Below, in pieces: positions 8,637-17,383 of a DNA stretch of 64,000 nucleotides. Numbering within the stretch: the first letter of the stretch is position 1; each line of letters opens with the position of its first letter. The notes under the pieces are model-generated. The model ran no database searches. It saw nothing but the letters and a program-made list of their open reading frames with translations, and was not told where the DNA came from. A program made the translations under genes and the position numbers. The stretch comes from Candidatus Adamsella avium (GTDB lineage: Bacteria; Cyanobacteriota; Vampirovibrionia; Gastranaerophilales; CAJFVJ01): positions 74,973 to 138,972 of the forward strand of contig CAJFVJ010000001.1 in assembly GCA_904420445.1 (NCBI GenBank), written 5' to 3'.

Positions 8637-11543
8637 ATGAGAGAGAAATCAAAAAACTTAATACTCATCGACGGGCATGCCCTCGCCTATCGCTCGTTCT
8701 TCGCTCTCGAAAGAACAGGAATGAAAACCTCTGACGGTCAGCCAACCTGGGCTGTCTACGGTTTTTTCAAAGCTTTCTTTGACATACTCAAAAAACACCA
8801 TCCAGACGCAATTGCCGTTTCTTTTGACTGCAGCAGGCACACATTCAGAACTGATGTATTCAAAGAATATAAAGCTAATCGTGAATCCATGCCAGACACT
8901 ATGCGCTCACAGATGGAATTTTTATTCGAAGGTCTTGAGGCTTTAGATATCCCTATCTACAAAAAAGAAAACTTCGAAGCCGACGACATAATAGGAACTA
9001 TCGCCACAAAAGCAAAAGAAGCGGGTCACCATGCCTTTATTCTTACCGGTGACAGGGACTCTTTCCAGCTTGTTGACAAGGAAGGATTTATCAAAATTCT
9101 TATCCCTTCATCTTTCAACGGTCTTGAAGAATATGACACCGAAAAAGTCTTCACAAAAATGGAAGTCTACCCGGAACAAATCATCGACTATAAAGCGCTT
9201 AGCGGGGACTCATCAGATAATATTCCGGGAGTAAAAGGCATCGGACACAAAACAGCAGTCAAACTCCTCGGAGAATACAAAACTCTCGAAAATATCTATC
9301 AAAATATAGATAAAATAACTCAAAAAGCCGTAAAACAAAAGCTCATTGACGGCGAAGAAATTGCAAAAATGAGCAAATTCTTAGCAACAATAGACAAAAA
9401 CGTCGACATAAATTTTGACTTCGAAAAAGCTTGTTTGACAATGCCAAAAGCTGAAAAAGTTGCTGATTTCTTCAAAAAACTGCAATTTTACAGCTTCCTG
9501 AGGCAAATTGACTCCCTGCTTCTTCCCTTTGGAGAAACTCAATCCCCATGCGAAGAACACCCATCTCAAGAAATTGCGAAAGAAACAACACCTCAAAAAA
9601 GCCAGCTGTCACTCTTCGGCGTTGATACAGTCGAACAAGAACCGGAAAGAGAAATAAAACTACTGCACTCAAATCAAAATAAATTTAAAAAAATAATCTC
9701 AACCAAACAAGACTTCAATGAATTTTTTGAAGAGTTCAAAGACATAAACCTCTTCTCGCTTGATACGGAAACAACAGGACTCGACACCCTCAGCGCAAAC
9801 CTCGTCGGCATAGCAATTGCCTACGATAAAAACTTTATTTTCGAAGACAACTCTTTCAAAATAACCGATGGCGAACCAGAGACAAAAAGCTTTTATATCG
9901 CAGTAGGTCACAAAGAAGGACAGGTACTTGAATTTGATTATGTCATCGAAAAACTCAAACCTATCCTCGAATCACCTCAAAAAATAAAAATCCTGCAAAA
10001 TGCAAAATATGAAGTTAATATCTTCCATCGCTGCAACATAAACCTCGACGGCATAAAAATGGATACCATGCTCGCAAGTTATGTCAAAAATCCGACGTTC
10101 AAACACGGGCTGAAACAACAGGCTCTCGCCCTTTTGAACTTTGAAATGCAGTCCTTTGAAGAACTTACCGGCAAAGGGAAAAAAATGCAAACTGTTGACA
10201 ACCTCCCTATCAACGACGTAGGCTGCTACGCCTGCGATGATGCATTTGCCACTCTTGAACTCGGAAAGTTTTATCACTTGAATCTCGATGAAAAACAAAA
10301 AAATCTTCACGACAAAATAGAACTGCCGCTTATGTTTGTGCTTGCCTATATGGAGAGAACAGGCGTGCATATTGACACTGACTACCTCAAAGAACTTTCC
10401 TGCGAGCTGCAAAGCAATCTTGAAGTAATCGAAGCAAAAATTTATTCAGAAGCAGGTCAGATTTTCAACATAAACTCCCCGAAGCAGGTTGCTGAAATCC
10501 TGTTCGACAAAATGAACCTCCCCGGAAAAAAGAAAACAAAAACAGGATATTCAACAAGTGCAGACATCCTTGAAAATCTTGCAAAAGATTATGAAATAGC
10601 AAAACTGATGCTCGAGCAAAGACACCTTACAAAGCTCAAAACAACTTATATCGATGCCCTGCCTCAGATGGTTAACCCTGTAGACAACCGCATTCACACA
10701 AGCTTTAACCAGACAATCACTGCAACAGGACGTCTTTCGAGCAGCAACCCGAATCTGCAAAACATCCCCATCAGAACTCCCCTCGGGAACAGAATCAGAG
10801 CATGCTTTACACCGGAAGACCAAACTTCATCCCTGATAATCTCAGCTGACTATTCCCAGATAGAACTCCGCCTGCTCGCTCATTTTTCAAAAGACGAACA
10901 CCTTATCAACGCATTCAATAACGATATAGATATCCACACAGCAACAGCCTCAAAAGTCTTCGATGTTCCCGTCGATGAAGTAACAAAAGATATGCGGAGA
11001 AAAGCAAAAGCCGTTAACTTCGGTATAGTCTACGGACAAAGCAGCTTCGGGCTTTCAGAAGCTCTCGGAATAACTCCATTTGAAGCAAGAGAGTTTATTG
11101 ACAAGTATTTCGATACTTACCCCAAAGTAAAACAGTTTATGGACTCGACAAAAGAGTTTGCTCATCAACACGGCTATGTAGAAACAATGTGCGGACGAAG
11201 AAGATACCTAAGAGAAGAACTCTCAAGCCGTAACCGCAACATCCGAGAATTTGCGGAGCGTGCAGCCATCAATACTCCTCTTCAGGGCAGTGCGGCAGAC
11301 TTGATTAAACTGGCGATGATTGATGTTTATGACAGGCTGAAAAATTCAAATTTATCAGCCAAAATGATACTTCAAGTGCATGATGAATTAGTTTTCGAAA
11401 TAAGCAAAAATAAAAAAGATGAGTTAATAGAACTGGTAAAAAAATCCATGGAATTGAACCAACCACTGGATGTACCGTTGGTAGTAGATTTCCAACAAGG
11501 TTCAAGTTGGATGGAAACGGACGAAGAGCCGATTGTGGTGTAG
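8637..11543 (+). CDS. polA: DNA polymerase I
   Basis: The 968-residue protein has all three PolA domains. Residues 1-290 or so form the 5'-3' exonuclease (LILIDGHALAYRSFFAL, LTGDRDSFQLV, GDSSDNIPGVKGIG). Near residue 380 the 3'-5' exonuclease has intact motif I, DTETTGLD, and a YxxxD in CYACDDAFATLEL, so proofreading is probably active. The polymerase domain has DYSQIELRLLAHFS (motif A), RRKAKAVNFGIVYGQS (motif B) and QVHDELVFEI (motif C). It fills gaps and replaces RNA primers in replication and repair. Confidence 0.96.
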   Translation: MREKSKNLILIDGHALAYRSFFALERTGMKTSDGQPTWAVYGFFKAFFDILKKHHPDAIAVSFDCSRHTFRTDVFKEYKANRESMPDTMRSQMEFLFEGLEALDIPIYKKENFEADDIIGTIATKAKEAGHHAFILTGDRDSFQLVDKEGFIKILIPSSFNGLEEYDTEKVFTKMEVYPEQIIDYKALSGDSSDNIPGVKGIGHKTAVKLLGEYKTLENIYQNIDKITQKAVKQKLIDGEEIAKMSKFLATIDKNVDINFDFEKACLTMPKAEKVADFFKKLQFYSFLRQIDSLLLPFGETQSPCEEHPSQEIAKETTPQKSQLSLFGVDTVEQEPEREIKLLHSNQNKFKKIISTKQDFNEFFEEFKDINLFSLDTETTGLDTLSANLVGIAIAYDKNFIFEDNSFKITDGEPETKSFYIAVGHKEGQVLEFDYVIEKLKPILESPQKIKILQNAKYEVNIFHRCNINLDGIKMDTMLASYVKNPTFKHGLKQQALALLNFEMQSFEELTGKGKKMQTVDNLPINDVGCYACDDAFATLELGKFYHLNLDEKQKNLHDKIELPLMFVLAYMERTGVHIDTDYLKELSCELQSNLEVIEAKIYSEAGQIFNINSPKQVAEILFDKMNLPGKKKTKTGYSTSADILENLAKDYEIAKLMLEQRHLTKLKTTYIDALPQMVNPVDNRIHTSFNQTITATGRLSSSNPNLQNIPIRTPLGNRIRACFTPEDQTSSLIISADYSQIELRLLAHFSKDEHLINAFNNDIDIHTATASKVFDVPVDEVTKDMRRKAKAVNFGIVYGQSSFGLSEALGITPFEAREFIDKYFDTYPKVKQFMDSTKEFAHQHGYVETMCGRRRYLREELSSRNRNIREFAERAAINTPLQGSAADLIKLAMIDVYDRLKNSNLSAKMILQVHDELVFEISKNKKDELIELVKKSMELNQPLDVPLVVDFQQGSSWMETDEEPIVV

Positions 11544-11546
11544 CCT

Positions 11547-12008
11547 ATGAAAAAAATAATTTTATCACTGTTTCTTATTGCAAGCTGTCCTATGGTCAGC
11601 ATGGCTGACTATGGAATGATAAAGCTTCCCGCCGAAGAAATAATCAAACAAAATAACCCGGCAACTCTGCCTCAAACATCTGCACAAACACCAACAATCA
11701 AAACGGCATCAGCAACAACCGTTCCCCAACAGGCGCAGACCGCTCCATCACTCCCGCAGCCAAGTGCAATTATGGCAAAACTTACAGGTTCTTTTGAAGA
11801 TGCGCTGCCTCAGGTTATGAACCTGCTCAGTCAAAAAGATTTCAAAATTCTTTCATATGACACTCAAAAAGGGTTTATTATCGCTCAAAATAATCTCACA
11901 GGCGATAGAATTTTCTCTGTGCTCGGCACATACAACAACCAGTGCTTCGTAAAAATCAGCTGTCTGTCCTCATCTTGCTCATCTATGAGCAAGTTTGGCA
12001 ATATGTAA
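11547..12008 (+). CDS. Hypothetical secreted protein
   Basis: The 153-residue product begins with a clear signal peptide (MKKIILSLFLIASCPMVSMA). A Thr/Gln/Pro-rich linker of about 50 residues follows, then a compact C-terminal domain (FEDALPQVMNLLSQKDFKIL, then DRIFSVLGTYNNQCFVKISC). The domain has an alpha/beta look, with Cys residues near the end that could form disulfides. The family is not recognised. It starts 3 nt after polA and is probably on the same transcript. Location is inferred to be the periplasm or the cell surface. Confidence 0.7.
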   Translation: MKKIILSLFLIASCPMVSMADYGMIKLPAEEIIKQNNPATLPQTSAQTPTIKTASATTVPQQAQTAPSLPQPSAIMAKLTGSFEDALPQVMNLLSQKDFKILSYDTQKGFIIAQNNLTGDRIFSVLGTYNNQCFVKISCLSSSCSSMSKFGNM

Positions 12009-12097
12009 ACTTTTCTTAAAAAAAACAATAACTTCAGCAATTACCGGTAAAAAAAATACTTCATGTATATAGTTATCAGTAATTTTATGGAGTTATT

Positions 12098-12352
12098 ATG
12101 GATTCGATAAAATTTAATCCATTCCAAGCAGGAAGCGTTAATCCCCAGAATATGGGCGTTAACCAAGGAGTAACACCTCCTTCAACTCAACCTGTTTCGG
12201 TATTCCAAGGGGGAACATCAGGTATACCAAAAGAAGCACATGACAAGTTTGCTCAAGGAGGTCTTGCTTCATTTGACGTAAGCAACTATAATCCGTTCCA
12301 ACCGGAATCAAGAACAGCCGAACAAGGTCAAAATCTTTATATGCTTGCATAG
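12098..12352 (+). CDS. Small hypothetical protein with two NPFQ motifs
   Basis: The 84-residue protein is rich in Gly, Gln, Asn and Pro and is probably disordered. It carries NPFQ twice, at residues 7-10 and 65-68, in similar contexts (KFNPFQAGS and NYNPFQPES). A GGAG ribosome-binding site and a following perfect terminator support it as a real single-gene unit. The function is not recognised; the repeated motif could be a short linear docking site. Confidence 0.6.
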   Translation: MDSIKFNPFQAGSVNPQNMGVNQGVTPPSTQPVSVFQGGTSGIPKEAHDKFAQGGLASFDVSNYNPFQPESRTAEQGQNLYMLA

Positions 12353-12371
12353 AAAATTTTAAATTCTTGAA

Positions 12372-12399
12372 AAAGAAGCCAAAGTTATTTGGCTTCTTT
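12372..12399 (+). terminator. Terminator after the NPFQ gene
   Basis: AAAGAAGCCAAA-GTTA-TTTGGCTTCTTT is a perfect 12-bp hairpin. The T-run is short. Confidence 0.75.
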
Positions 12400-12424
12400 C
12401 TGACGTTTATTTTAAAATAATTCT

Positions 12425-13393
12425 ATGAACGAACTTGATATCATCAACATAATCAAAAACACTCTCTCAAACAACTCGCTGATTGGAGATGACACGGCTT
12501 ATCTTGAAGACCTCGGCATAACAATCACTCAAGACTCACTCATCGAGGATGTACACTTCAGAACATCAACAATATCTCCTTATCAGCTCGGGAAAAAATC
12601 CATAGCAGTCAACCTGAGCGATATAGCGTCCTCAGGAGCACGGGCAAAATACCTGATGATTTCTTTATCCCTTCCTCAGAATACACAAGAAAGTTTTGTT
12701 AAAGAATTCTATCAAGGCATTGACTCAATGTGCAAAGAGTTCAACCTCTCCGTCGCCGGAGGAGATATCACAGGCTCTGATAAAATTTCAATAAGCATCT
12801 GCGCAATTGGCATCAACAACGGAATAACACAGGCAAAACGCTCAAATGCAAAACAAGGAGATATCATTTTCACAACGGGAGTCCATGGTTCAAGTTTTGC
12901 AGGCTTTCTGGCACTTGAGAATAAAATCTCCGTCCCTCAGAAACTCATCAACGCACATCTCTCTCCTGTCCCGCTTCTTGAAACAGGACGAAAAATAGTA
13001 TCAACAGTAAAAAATGCCTGCTTAATGGACTCAAGCGACGGTCTTGGGGATGCCCTCTTCAAAATCTCATCATCAAGCAATCTGACAGCACATATTGATA
13101 TGTCGCTGGTGCCTTTTGATGAGGAGATGAAAGAATTTGCACAAAAACTCAATCAAAATTATAAAAACTGGATTCTCTTCGGCGCCGAAGACTACCAGCT
13201 TGTAGGCACGGCAGATGAAAAATCTTTTGAAAACCTTCAAAAACAAGGACTTCACCTATATCAAATAGGATATATGACAGAGAAAAAAGAACACTATGTC
13301 TGCATAAAAGACAATAACACATTCCTCACACTTGATGAAGAAGATATCAAACACAGATGTTTTAACCACTTTGAAGAAAGAGAAAACACATGA
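12425..13393 (+). CDS. thiL: Thiamine-monophosphate kinase
   Basis: The 322-residue ThiL belongs to the PurM/AIR synthase superfamily. Motifs include IGDDTAYL, DSLIEDVHFR, GKKSIAVNLSDIASSGA and AGGDITGSD. It phosphorylates thiamine monophosphate to the active cofactor thiamine diphosphate. No Shine-Dalgarno is visible. A -10-like TAAAAT sits 6 nt before the ATG, suggesting a leaderless transcript. It overlaps ispD by 4 nt (ATGA), a two-gene operon. Confidence 0.92.
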   Translation: MNELDIINIIKNTLSNNSLIGDDTAYLEDLGITITQDSLIEDVHFRTSTISPYQLGKKSIAVNLSDIASSGARAKYLMISLSLPQNTQESFVKEFYQGIDSMCKEFNLSVAGGDITGSDKISISICAIGINNGITQAKRSNAKQGDIIFTTGVHGSSFAGFLALENKISVPQKLINAHLSPVPLLETGRKIVSTVKNACLMDSSDGLGDALFKISSSSNLTAHIDMSLVPFDEEMKEFAQKLNQNYKNWILFGAEDYQLVGTADEKSFENLQKQGLHLYQIGYMTEKKEHYVCIKDNNTFLTLDEEDIKHRCFNHFEERENT

Positions 13394-14052
13394 AAATTGC
13401 AGCAATCATCCCCTCAGGCGGAAGCTCAAGACGCTTCGGCAAAAATAAACTCTTTGAAAAAATCAACGGGAAAACAGTCATCGAAAAGACACTTGAAATA
13501 TTTGAGAATAACCCTCAAATATCAGAAATAATCATCCCCTCATCTCCTGACTCAATTGAAGGAATTGACGCCATAATTAAACAACGTTCATTTTTGAAAT
13601 CAAAAACCGTCCCCGGCGGTAGCTCAAGACAAGAGTCTGTTTACAACGGCTTGCAGGCATGCCCGAATTGCGACTATGTTCTGATACATGACGGCGCACG
13701 TGCCCTTGTTACCCAATTAATTGTAAATAATACAATAAACGAAGTCCAAAAAAGGCATGCCGTAGTTGCCGCCATGCCTGTCAAGGACACCATCAAAAAA
13801 GCGGATAAAGAAGGGAAAATAACAGAAACTCCTGAGCGTAAATACCTCTATCAGATACAAACACCGCAGGCTTTCAGATTCGAAGACATCAAAAAAGCGC
13901 ATGAATTATTCAAAGGAGAAAACGCAACAGATGATTCTTATCTGATAGAAAAAATGGGAATTAATGTGTACATTGTTACGGGATGTTACAAAAACATAAA
14001 AATAACGACACCTGAAGACATAGAATTGGCAAGCATTTTAGCAAAAGAGTAA
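13390..14052 (+). CDS. ispD: 2-C-methyl-D-erythritol 4-phosphate cytidylyltransferase
   Basis: The 220-residue IspD has the nucleotide-binding start IIPSGGSSRRFGKNK, PGGSSRQESVYNGL, LIHDGARAL and the C-terminal TDDSYLIE block. It makes CDP-methylerythritol in the non-mevalonate isoprenoid pathway. It is translationally coupled to thiL through an ATGA overlap. The next elements downstream are an intrinsic terminator and a convergent regulator. Confidence 0.94.
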   Translation: MKIAAIIPSGGSSRRFGKNKLFEKINGKTVIEKTLEIFENNPQISEIIIPSSPDSIEGIDAIIKQRSFLKSKTVPGGSSRQESVYNGLQACPNCDYVLIHDGARALVTQLIVNNTINEVQKRHAVVAAMPVKDTIKKADKEGKITETPERKYLYQIQTPQAFRFEDIKKAHELFKGENATDDSYLIEKMGINVYIVTGCYKNIKITTPEDIELASILAKE

Positions 14053-14115
14053 ACATTAAAAATAAATAAGTGTATTTTTTACATTTGAAACTCTTTTCTT
14101 TTTCAAAAAAAATAC

Positions 14116-14200
14116 TATAATGATAGTATAAAGCTAAGTAAGTGAGACCTCTAACTCTCTATTTTGGACTTAAAACCTCTAACCCCTTGGAGGTTTTTTT
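14116..14200 (+). other. Possible short transcript with intrinsic terminator downstream of ispD
   Basis: A TATAAT box (14116-14121) is followed by about 50 nt without an ORF. A hairpin AACCTC-taacccctt-GGAGGTT and a run of seven Ts come next. An upstream GAGACCTCTAAC copy could pair alternatively with the terminator arm. The simplest reading is the ispD terminator; a small RNA is possible. Confidence 0.35.
14174..14200 (+). terminator. Intrinsic terminator after ispD
   Basis: AACCTC and GAGGTT are separated by a short loop and followed by TTTTTTT. Confidence 0.75.
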
Positions 14201-14213
14201 ATTGCCCAAAAAT

Positions 14214-14239
14214 AAAAAAAAGCGGCAGACTTCTGCCGC
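14214..14239 (-). terminator. Intrinsic terminator of the NarL-type regulator
   Basis: GCGGCAGA-CT-TCTGCCGC is a GC-rich hairpin preceded on the plus strand by an A-run. On the minus strand this is a hairpin followed by Ts, 40 nt after the stop codon. Confidence 0.85.
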
Positions 14240-14283
14240 ATCTATCCAATAAATAGGTGAATGGGTAACTTGCACTTTTCTTT

Positions 14284-14964
14284 TTAAATAATATTTTCTC
14301 TTATAGCCTTCACTGCCGCCTGCACTCTGTCATCTACACACAACTTTTGTAATATGCTGCATACATGAGCTTTGGCAGTATGAACACTTACTATCAAATC
14401 TTTTGCAATCTCTGTGTTGCTCTTTCCTTTTACCAGTAATCTCAAAACTTCAAGCTCCCTCTCTGTCAGCTGAGCTCTTGCATCATGAACATCAGATGAG
14501 TTCAAAACTTTTGTTGACTCCGGTCTTGGGAACAAATTCAGAGCATATCTTGAAATTGCAGGGTCAAACCATGCCGCTCCGCCTCCTACCGAGGTCAGAA
14601 CATTTACAAGATTTGTCGGTTCTATATCCTTCAAACAATAAGCATGAGCCCCTGAGCCCATTGAAGCTAACACCTCTTCTTCTCGTTCATGAGATGTGAG
14701 GATAATAATTTTTATATCATTCGAAAATTCTCTTATTTTCTGTGTTGCTTCTATTCCGTTCATGCCGGGCAAACCCAAATCCATTAATACAACATCGGGC
14801 TTTAGCTCTTTTATCATCTCGAGCCCTTCTTCTGCCGTTTCTGATTCGCCTACAACATTAATTCCGTCAAATTCGTTCAGCGCAGAACGCAAACCAACTC
14901 TTGTCAGCTTATAATCTTCGACAATAAAAATGTTTAGCGCTTTAGCTTTTGTGGCAACTGTCAT
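14284..14964 (-). CDS. NarL/FixJ-family response regulator
   Basis: The 226-residue protein has an N-terminal receiver domain with acidic pocket residues in IFIVEDYKLTR, the phospho-acceptor Asp in VVLMDLGLPGMNG and the conserved Lys in YCLKDIEP. The C-terminal LuxR-type HTH reads LTERELEVLRLLVKGKSNTEIA and then VSVHTAKAHV. It should bind DNA when phosphorylated. No histidine kinase is adjacent, so the partner is unknown (orphan regulator). The gene is monocistronic with its own terminator. Confidence 0.93.
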   Translation of the reverse strand: MTVATKAKALNIFIVEDYKLTRVGLRSALNEFDGINVVGESETAEEGLEMIKELKPDVVLMDLGLPGMNGIEATQKIREFSNDIKIIILTSHEREEEVLASMGSGAHAYCLKDIEPTNLVNVLTSVGGGAAWFDPAISRYALNLFPRPESTKVLNSSDVHDARAQLTERELEVLRLLVKGKSNTEIAKDLIVSVHTAKAHVCSILQKLCVDDRVQAAVKAIRENII

Positions 14965-15121
14965 TCTCTACCTTCCTAATATCTCTCTATCTTTATACAA
15001 TAAATTATAATCACTGATTTTATATAAGTGAAATAACTTATTTATAATATTATTTAAAACTCTATTTTTATAAAATTAACCACTTAGGCTATCTTTTTTA
15101 AAACAATAACTGTTTCCGTAT

Positions 15122-15970
15122 TTATAATACCCTTGGATATGAGCCTATACAGCGGTAAAAAGTAATAAAAGGCTTTATCTCAAAAAGAACTTTTTGAAAT
15201 TTTTCATCCGAACAGTGTATATCACAATCAACAAAAAAGATATAAGGACCGTATTCCTTCAAATCCCTCTTCGAAGGACGTGAGTCAATATACGACAAAT
15301 TGACATCCTCTTTCCTGAACACATCCAATATTCTGACAAGTGCTCCGGGCTTATTATCTGTTGAAAAAACAATCGAGGTCTTATCTTTCCCGGTCTTTTT
15401 GCCCTGCTTTCTGCTCAAATAGACAAATCTTGTCTTATTATCATCCTCATCGTTTATATTTGATTTCAAAACCGGTATGCCATAAAACTCGGCAGCCTTC
15501 GCATTTCCTATTGCCGCAAAATTCTCATCTCTTTCAAGAAGCGATACAACCGCATCAGACGTGCTCGGAGCATTCATCACCTTTATGCCGTCGCCGAAAG
15601 TTTTCAGAATAAACCCCTGACACTGCGCTATTGCCTGCGGATGAGAAATAATTGTTTTTATTGCAGAAATATCTCTCGCTTTTGATATCAAACAGTGATG
15701 AATCGGAACAATCATCTCTTTTGAAATCACAACACTCCTGTCTTTTGTCCTGATTACATTATCAAGAGTTTCTCGGACAACACCTTCAATCGAATTTTCT
15801 ATGGGAACAATCGCAGTTAAATCAGGATTTTGGTCAATTTCCCGTATAATACTCTTTATGTTGCCGCAAGGAATCAATTTTGCATCCTCGATTTTTTCTA
15901 CTTTGATAAACTCCTCTGCTGCCATATGAGAATTTGTGCCAACAGGACCTAAATATAGAATATTTTGCAA
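15122..15970 (-). CDS. pheA: Prephenate dehydratase with ACT domain
   Basis: The 282-residue protein starts with YLGPVGTNSHMAAEEF (the GPxGTxSxxAA signature). It has PIENSIEGVV and the catalytic/allosteric NKTRFVYLSR block (TRF motif). The C-terminal ACT domain includes NKPGALVRILDVF and the ESRP-like DSRPSK, which usually binds phenylalanine for feedback inhibition. It converts prephenate to phenylpyruvate. The start is TTG with a GAGGG site upstream. No chorismate mutase domain is fused. Confidence 0.94.
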   Translation of the reverse strand: MQNILYLGPVGTNSHMAAEEFIKVEKIEDAKLIPCGNIKSIIREIDQNPDLTAIVPIENSIEGVVRETLDNVIRTKDRSVVISKEMIVPIHHCLISKARDISAIKTIISHPQAIAQCQGFILKTFGDGIKVMNAPSTSDAVVSLLERDENFAAIGNAKAAEFYGIPVLKSNINDEDDNKTRFVYLSRKQGKKTGKDKTSIVFSTDNKPGALVRILDVFRKEDVNLSYIDSRPSKRDLKEYGPYIFFVDCDIHCSDEKFQKVLFEIKPFITFYRCIGSYPRVL

Positions 15971-16073
15971 AATTTTCCCTCTTTTTTACTATTAAAATTA
16001 TTCTATTATAAAAATATTTGGATATGTACTACTACTTTGCTAAGATTATATATAAGAGGAGGTCGCTGAAAAA

Positions 16074-16904
16074 ATGCTTGAACAAAACCATGACTACAAA
16101 ATAAAAAATCTTATATCCGACAAAACACGTGATAACAAAAATATGAAACGCTTCTACCTGCGCAGCCTTTCAACAGGAGAAGAATACAAATGCGTTATAT
16201 GGGAAGATATGATTGCCTCTCTTGATGATAATGTCATAAAAAACGGTAACATCATCAATGTTATCAGCTTTGTGTTCAAAGAAAATTTCAACACCTACAC
16301 CCTCACCAAGCTTAAACTCGTCAAAGAATCACCTGTCGGACTTTCTCCTCAAACGAGAGATAAACTGTATGAACGCCTAATCTCGACAACAAATTCCTTC
16401 AAAAACGAAAAACTCAAAACAGCAATCCTCGAAGAACTTTCAAAAAACGAAAAACTTCTGAAAATATCTTCCGCAGCAGAAAGAATGCACCACAACTACG
16501 TCGGAGGACTTCTTCTCCATATAAACGAGTGCCTCGATATCTCAAATAAACTCTTTGAAATAACTTACCAAAAAGTTGATAGAGAACTTATTCTAGCTGC
16601 CTGCATAACTCATGACCTCGGAAAGATGTTCGAATACGAAGTAGACGAGGAAACAGGAGATATCCAAAGAAGCGAAAAATTTGACCAGAGCTGGCTTAGC
16701 CATATTTACTACGGATTCAGCTGGGCAAACAGCAACGGTTTCGATAAACTTGCCCACATCATTGCCTCTCACCACGGAAGAGTTGACTGGGGCGCTATCG
16801 TCGAACCAAAAACCATAGAAGCAAGACTCTTCCATCATATCGATGACATCTCTGCCCACCTCGGACGCCTCGGTGTTGACGAAATCGATAGTTTAAACGT
16901 TTAG
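16074..16904 (+). CDS. YhaM-like HD-domain 3'-5' exoribonuclease
   Basis: The 276-residue protein joins an N-terminal OB-fold-like nucleic-acid-binding region (about 20-85, FYLRSLSTGEEYKCVIWEDM) to an HD metal-dependent domain. The latter has MHHNYVGGLLLHI, ITHDLGKMFEY (the HD pair) and ASHHGRVDWG. This is the arrangement of YhaM/Cbf1, a 3'-5' exonuclease in RNA turnover. A phosphohydrolase of another substrate cannot be excluded. A GAGGTC ribosome-binding site precedes the ATG. It is divergent from pheA. Confidence 0.82.
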   Translation: MLEQNHDYKIKNLISDKTRDNKNMKRFYLRSLSTGEEYKCVIWEDMIASLDDNVIKNGNIINVISFVFKENFNTYTLTKLKLVKESPVGLSPQTRDKLYERLISTTNSFKNEKLKTAILEELSKNEKLLKISSAAERMHHNYVGGLLLHINECLDISNKLFEITYQKVDRELILAACITHDLGKMFEYEVDEETGDIQRSEKFDQSWLSHIYYGFSWANSNGFDKLAHIIASHHGRVDWGAIVEPKTIEARLFHHIDDISAHLGRLGVDEIDSLNV

Positions 16905-17022
16905 AATAGTTTTCAAAAAATAGCCTTTTCTTACCACTACTTTTGCACATCAAAAAAAAAGAGAAATTGCTTTAAACTTTAAAAGTAAGCTTGTTTTTTG
17001 TCATGCAACTGGAGCTAAGAAA

Positions 17023-17322
17023 ATGTTAACCGAAAACTACAGAAGTACACCTCCGAATACTTTCGAATTCAAAAACATATCAAAAGATCTTGTTTTCTGG
17101 TTCGAATCAATTGTGTACGAAAATAACTGCAGAATAGAAAAAAAAGAATGGAAAAGTAAATATAACAGCTATGTGGTATATGACTATGAACCCTTCTGCT
17201 CTGACGGTTTTGAAATAAACATCACCGTCTCAGGCAACAATTCTCAATACATAGACTTCATTAAATACCTATATGACAACAAAATTAAGACCCTCGAATA
17301 TCTCCAAAAATGTCTAAATTAA
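17023..17322 (+). CDS. Hypothetical protein, 99 residues
   Basis: The family is not recognised. The product is soluble and rich in Asn, Tyr and Phe, with an alternating pattern suggesting an alpha/beta fold: KWKSKYNSYVVYDYEPF-like strands, then DGFEINITVSG, and a C-terminal helix YIDFIKYLYDNKIKTLEYL. A GGAGC ribosome-binding site lies 8 nt before the ATG. It stands between the YhaM-like gene and the 544-residue protein, in the same direction. Confidence 0.6.
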   Translation: MLTENYRSTPPNTFEFKNISKDLVFWFESIVYENNCRIEKKEWKSKYNSYVVYDYEPFCSDGFEINITVSGNNSQYIDFIKYLYDNKIKTLEYLQKCLN

Positions 17323-17383
17323 ATATTTATTACAATTTTTTGGTAAAGTATTAAAAATTTTCTTTCAGGAATATTTAATTATT

